A DNA stretch of 64,000 nucleotides from Streptomyces tendae (GTDB taxonomy: Bacteria; Actinomycetota; Actinomycetes; Streptomycetales; Streptomycetaceae). The notes beneath the pieces were generated by a model. The model made no database searches. It was not told where the DNA came from and saw only the letters and a list, made by a program, of their open reading frames with translations. The DNA is taken from the NCBI RefSeq assembly GCF_014650435.1, contig NZ_BMUY01000003.1, positions 496,001 through 560,000 of the forward strand. The letters are read 5' to 3'. The position numbers and the translations under genes were made by a program. Shown here in pieces: positions 60,673 through 64,000 of this stretch. Every line of letters begins with the position of its first letter. Position 1 is the stretch's first letter.

Positions 60673-62606
60673 AAGACCGTGCCGGCCGCCGCCGCGCCCG
60701 TCGCTTCGCGATAGGTACGGCGGTGGTAGTAGCGCTGGCCGGGATGAACGGGCCGTGGCTCTACCGCTTCAGCACCGAGAAATACCACCAGTACAAGATC
60801 AACCAGCCGGAGTACAAGGCCGCCAACGGCAAGTGGGAGATCATCGAGTTTCCCGAGAAGTACCGGCAGAACACCATCCACGCGGCACTGCTGCGCACCG
60901 GCAAGGTGCTGATGGTCGCCGGGTCCGGCAACAACCAGGACAACTCCGACGACAAGCAGTACGACACCCGGATCTGGGACCCCGTCAAGGGCACCATCAA
61001 GAAGGTGCCGACGCCCACCGACCTGTTCTGCACCGGGCACACCCAGCTCGCCAACGGCAATCTGCTGATCGCGGGCGGCACCAAGCGGTACGAGAAGCTC
61101 AAGGGCGACGTCACCAAGGCCGGCGGCCTGATGGTCGTCCACAACGAGAACCCGGACAAGCCGATCACCCTGCCGGCGGGCACCAGGTTCACCGGCAAGG
61201 AGAACGGCAAGACCTTCGTCTCCAAGGACCCGGTCCTGGTGCCCCGCGCCGAGAAGGTCTTCGACCCGGCGACCGGCAAGTTCCTGCGCAACGACCCGGG
61301 CCTCGGCCGGATCTACGTCGAGGCGCAGCAGAGCGGCAGCAAGTACGAGACGGGCACCGAGGACAACTACCGCATCCAGGGTCTGTCGGGCGCCGACGCC
61401 CGCAACACGTACGGCATCGCGCAGAAGCTCGCCCTCGACAAGAAGGACTTCCAGGGCATCCGGGACGCCTTCGAGTTCGACCCGGTCGCCGAGAAGTACA
61501 TCAATGTCGACCCGATGCACGAGGCCCGCTGGTACCCGACGCTCACCACCCTGGGCGACGGCAAGATCCTCAGCGTCTCCGGCCTCGACGACATCGGCCA
61601 GCTGGTCCCGGGCAAGAACGAGGTCTACGACCCGAAGACCAAGGAGTGGACCTACACCGACAAGGTCCGCCAGTTCCCGACGTACCCGGCGCTGTTCCTG
61701 ATGCAGAACGGCAAGATCTTCTACTCGGGCGCGAACGCGGGGTACGGACCCGACGACGTGGGCCGCACCCCGGGCATCTGGGACGTGGAGACCAACAAGT
61801 TCACCAAGGTCCCCGGCATGAGCGACGCGAACATGCTGGAGACGGCGAACACGGTGCTGCTGCCGCCGGCGCAGGACGAGAAGTACATGGTGATCGGCGG
61901 CGGCGGGGTCGGCGAGTCCAAGCTGTCCAGCGAGAAGACCCGGATCGCCGACCTCAAGGCGGACGACCCGAAGTTCGTGGACGGACCGTCACTGGAGAAG
62001 GGCACGCGCTATCCGCAGGCCTCGGTCCTGCCCGACGACAGCGTGCTGGTCTCCGGCGGCTCCCAGGACTACCGGGGCCGCGGCGACTCCAACATCCTCC
62101 AGGCGCGGCTGTACCACCCGGACACGAACTCCTTCGAGCGGGTCGCCGATCCGCTGGTGGGCCGCAACTACCACTCCGGTTCGATCCTGCTGCCGGACGG
62201 GCGCCTGATGTTCTTCGGCTCGGACTCGCTCTACGCCGACAAGGCCAACACCAAGCCGGGCAAGTTCGAGCAGCGGATCGAGATCTACACCCCGCCGTAC
62301 CTGTACCGGGACTCGCGGCCGGACCTGTCCGGCGGCCCGCAGACCATCGCGCGCGGCGAGTCGGGGACGTTCACCTCGCGTGCGGCGTCGACGGTCAAGA
62401 AGGTGCGGCTGATCCGGCCGAGCGCGTCGACCCATGTCACGGACGTGGATCAGCGGTCCATCGCGCTGGACTTCAAGGCGGACGGGGACAAGCTGACGGT
62501 GACGGTGCCGGAGGGCAAGAACCTGGTGCAGTCGGGGTGGTACATGATGTTCGTGACGGATGGGGAGGGGACGCCTTCCAAGGCGGAGTGGGTGCGGATT
62601 CCGTAG
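60669..62606 (+). CDS. glxA: Radical copper oxidase GlxA (galactose-oxidase-like)
   Basis: Membrane-anchored extracellular mononuclear copper oxidase acting with CslA in tip-glucan deposition. 645 residues. A single helix at 13-31 is followed by a kelch-type beta-propeller and an immunoglobulin-like end domain. The Cys-Tyr cofactor is C121 (LFCTGH) with Y289, next to W288 (ARWYPTL). Further copper ligands are Y501-H502 (RNYHSG) and H589 (STHVTD). ATGA overlap with cslA implies coupled translation. Confidence 0.95.
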   Translation: MKDRAGRRRARRFAIGTAVVVALAGMNGPWLYRFSTEKYHQYKINQPEYKAANGKWEIIEFPEKYRQNTIHAALLRTGKVLMVAGSGNNQDNSDDKQYDTRIWDPVKGTIKKVPTPTDLFCTGHTQLANGNLLIAGGTKRYEKLKGDVTKAGGLMVVHNENPDKPITLPAGTRFTGKENGKTFVSKDPVLVPRAEKVFDPATGKFLRNDPGLGRIYVEAQQSGSKYETGTEDNYRIQGLSGADARNTYGIAQKLALDKKDFQGIRDAFEFDPVAEKYINVDPMHEARWYPTLTTLGDGKILSVSGLDDIGQLVPGKNEVYDPKTKEWTYTDKVRQFPTYPALFLMQNGKIFYSGANAGYGPDDVGRTPGIWDVETNKFTKVPGMSDANMLETANTVLLPPAQDEKYMVIGGGGVGESKLSSEKTRIADLKADDPKFVDGPSLEKGTRYPQASVLPDDSVLVSGGSQDYRGRGDSNILQARLYHPDTNSFERVADPLVGRNYHSGSILLPDGRLMFFGSDSLYADKANTKPGKFEQRIEIYTPPYLYRDSRPDLSGGPQTIARGESGTFTSRAASTVKKVRLIRPSASTHVTDVDQRSIALDFKADGDKLTVTVPEGKNLVQSGWYMMFVTDGEGTPSKAEWVRIP

Positions 62607-62644
62607 CGCTCCCGCAGGTTGCGACTAAGGGCGCGGGAGCGCTG
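62606..62644 (+). terminator. Terminator at the end of glxA
   Basis: AGCGCTCCCGC (62606-62616) and GCGGGAGCGCT (62634-62644) are perfect 11-bp arms; the left arm starts in the stop codon. Confidence 0.75.
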
Positions 62645-62699
62645 TGGCTGGTCGCGCGCACGCGGCGGTAGCCGCACATGTCACAGCCCCGCGCCCCTT
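62617..62699. repeat. Common Streptomyces intergenic repeat between glxA and the GH6 gene
   Basis: On the minus strand, AAGGGGCGCGGGGCTGTGAC, ATGTGCGGC and GCGCGCGACCAGCCAC resemble a repeat found at many convergent gene ends in Streptomyces (from memory). Confidence 0.55.
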
Positions 62700-63735
62700 A
62701 GGTTTCTTGTCCTTGCGCCAGTTTCAGGGCGTACTCGGGGTACCACTGCCCTGCCTTCGGGCCGCCCTTGCATTCGCCGTCTGACTCTCCCGGGCGCTTG
62801 ATCCAGAGGTAGGCGTCGACCAGGGGGTCGGCCGTCTTCGTCGTCGGGGTTTCGCCGAGGGCCCGGCCCGGGGGGTTGCACCAGCGTTCGTCCGGGGCGC
62901 CCTCGGTGTAGGGGCCGTTGCCGTTGCGGCTGGTGTCGACGACGAAGTGCTTGCCGCCCACCTTGGCGGAGAGCTGCTTGCCGTAGGCGATGGAGTCCTC
63001 GGTGGTGTAGAAGTTCGACACGTTGACCGCGAAGCCGTCGGCCTGGTCGATGCCGGCCCGCTTCAGGGGGTCGAAGATCTGGTCGGGGTGGCCCCAGCCG
63101 GCGTTGCCCGCGTCCAGGTACACCTTGGTGTTCTTCAGGGCGCCGAGCTTGGCGATCGCGCCCTTGAGGAGGTCGTAGCGCTCCTCGTGGAACTCCTGCG
63201 GGGTGCAGCCGTCGACGAGGTGCAGCACCGCGTCCGGTTCCAGGACGACGGTGGCGGCACGGTCGCCGATGCCCTTGGCCACGCCGTCGACGAAGGAGCG
63301 GTAGGCGTCGCCGTCGGCGGCGCCGCCGCCCGAGTACTGGCCGCAGTCGCGGTGCGGGATGTTGTAGAGGACGAGCAGCGCGGTGCGGCCGGCCTCGTCG
63401 GCGGCCTCGGTGAAGCCGCGGGCCTGCTCCTCGGGGTTCTCCGGGCTGATCCACTCGCCGGTCGGCTGCTGGGCGATCTTGCGGATCTGTTCGGCCTGGT
63501 CCTTCTTGCCCGACTCGGTCAGCGACGCGACCTGCTGTGCCGCGTTGCCGTCGGGGTTGACCCAGAACGGGTCGGTCTCCTTGGGCTGTTGCGTGATCCC
63601 GGCGCCCGCGCCCTTGTCGTCCCCGCCGTCGCCGGACGAGGAGCAGCCCGCGAGCAGCAGCGCCGCCGCCCCCAGCGCCGCGGTCGACGCAGCCCGCCTC
63701 CTGGACATGTTTCCGGCCGGCTTGCTGCCGTACAT
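62698..63735 (-). CDS. cslZ: GH6 endoglucanase lipoprotein of the csl locus (CslZ)
   Basis: Lipid-anchored glycoside hydrolase family 6 protein, 345 residues. Lipobox is LLAGC (Cys31). Catalytic regions: YNIPHRDCGQYSGGG, VVLEPDAVLHL with the conserved Asp, and VYLDAGNAGW. VSNFYTTED and DTSRNGNGP are typical of GH6. It faces glxA tail to tail and probably trims or opens the glucan made by CslA. The name cslZ is recalled for the equivalent coelicolor gene. ATG 63735 has GGGGG. Confidence 0.88.
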   Translation of the reverse strand: MYGSKPAGNMSRRRAASTAALGAAALLLAGCSSSGDGGDDKGAGAGITQQPKETDPFWVNPDGNAAQQVASLTESGKKDQAEQIRKIAQQPTGEWISPENPEEQARGFTEAADEAGRTALLVLYNIPHRDCGQYSGGGAADGDAYRSFVDGVAKGIGDRAATVVLEPDAVLHLVDGCTPQEFHEERYDLLKGAIAKLGALKNTKVYLDAGNAGWGHPDQIFDPLKRAGIDQADGFAVNVSNFYTTEDSIAYGKQLSAKVGGKHFVVDTSRNGNGPYTEGAPDERWCNPPGRALGETPTTKTADPLVDAYLWIKRPGESDGECKGGPKAGQWYPEYALKLAQGQET

Positions 63736-63826
63736 CCAACCCCCCTGGGTGCACTGTTCCGAGGCTCAATCCTGACATACGCGGCCAGGGCCCACGCGGT
63801 TCCCGGGTGGGGGCCCCGGGGTTGTG

Positions 63827-64000
63827 CTAGGACGCCGTTCCGGTCAGGTAGGCGGAGACGACGACGTTGGCCGTGTAGGTGCCGGTCGTCCGGTCGAAGG
63901 TGCCGCCGCAGGTGATGAGGCGGAGTTCGGAGCGTTCCGTGTCGCGGGGCCCGTATGCCTGCTGGGCGTCGAAGCCGTCGCGGGTGAGGACCTGGACGTC
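63827..64000 (-). CDS. C-terminal part of a class F sortase-like protein (5' end outside window)
   Basis: The visible 57 C-terminal residues contain LRLITCGGTFDRTTGTY with the catalytic Cys, then the final strand NVVVSAYL. This is the class F sortase ending found in actinomycetes. The catalytic His and most of the protein are outside the window. Confidence 0.78.
   Translation of the reverse strand, partial: DVQVLTRDGFDAQQAYGPRDTERSELRLITCGGTFDRTTGTYTANVVVSAYLTGTAS

Overview
The window is high-GC actinomycete DNA of the Streptomyces type. The evidence is GC-rich third codon positions, GTG and TTG starts, an adpA gene with a TTA leucine codon, and ornA directly after adpA. It also carries WhiJ/AbaA-type XRE-DUF397 clusters, a ceb cellobiose operon and a cslA-glxA locus. 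Gene order and protein sequences agree with what I recall of the Streptomyces coelicolor/lividans chromosome from adpA (SCO2792) to glxA (SCO2837) and beyond. That identification is from memory, not from a search. No transposon, phage, rRNA or CRISPR array was seen.

Layout. 1-2.8 kb: the end of a membrane protein, the developmental regulator adpA, oligoribonuclease and tRNA-His. 2.9-9.1 kb: cellobiose/cello-oligosaccharide regulon (cebR, divergent cebEFG, bglC) with two CebR-type operators. 9.3-18.8 kb: a secreted GH18/CBM2 protein, a two-component system, a spermidine-synthase-like protein, a TPR regulator, a histidine phosphatase and a PAP2 membrane protein. 18.6-22.9 kb: a translationally coupled trio of Cas4/Dna2-like Fe-S nuclease, uncharacterised protein and SF1 helicase. 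23-30.3 kb: small regulator/enzyme pairs (WYL-VOC, TetR-NmrA, SDR-XRE, ArsR-MFS) and a DHFR-fold protein. 30.3-34.9 kb: two XRE-based clusters (anti-sigma-like ATPase/XRE/DUF397, and 84-aa protein/DUF6879/XRE) plus a DUF397-like and a hypothetical gene. 34.9-37.8 kb: methyltransferase/TetR pair and a luciferase-like monooxygenase. 37.7-42.6 kb: the GGDEF-EAL protein CdgA, an M6-like protease, tRNA-Lys and two small actinomycete genes.

42.7-46 kb: a pectate lyase, then a lipoprotein gene bracketed by two almost identical 160-nt units with promoter, hairpins and terminator, best explained as a duplicated small-RNA gene. 45.9-54.9 kb: a catabolic locus of two Asp/Glu-racemase-family enzymes, a D-2-hydroxyacid dehydrogenase, an amidase, a DUF3830 protein, an amino-acid-type ABC transporter and an IclR-like regulator. 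55-58.4 kb: an AA10 lytic polysaccharide monooxygenase gene with a DasR-type site, an SPFH protein and an NlpC/P60-like protein, between two further tRNA-Lys copies. 58.7-63.7 kb: cslA-glxA, which makes the beta-glucan at hyphal tips, facing a GH6 lipoprotein. The window ends inside a class F sortase-like gene.

Polymer use and polymer synthesis are the recurrent themes: cellobiose uptake, chitin, pectin, LPMO, and tip-glucan synthesis with its endoglucanase. The most interesting unexplained signals are the duplicated sRNA unit, the nuclease-helicase trio, and the racemase pair in which one partner has lost its second catalytic cysteine.
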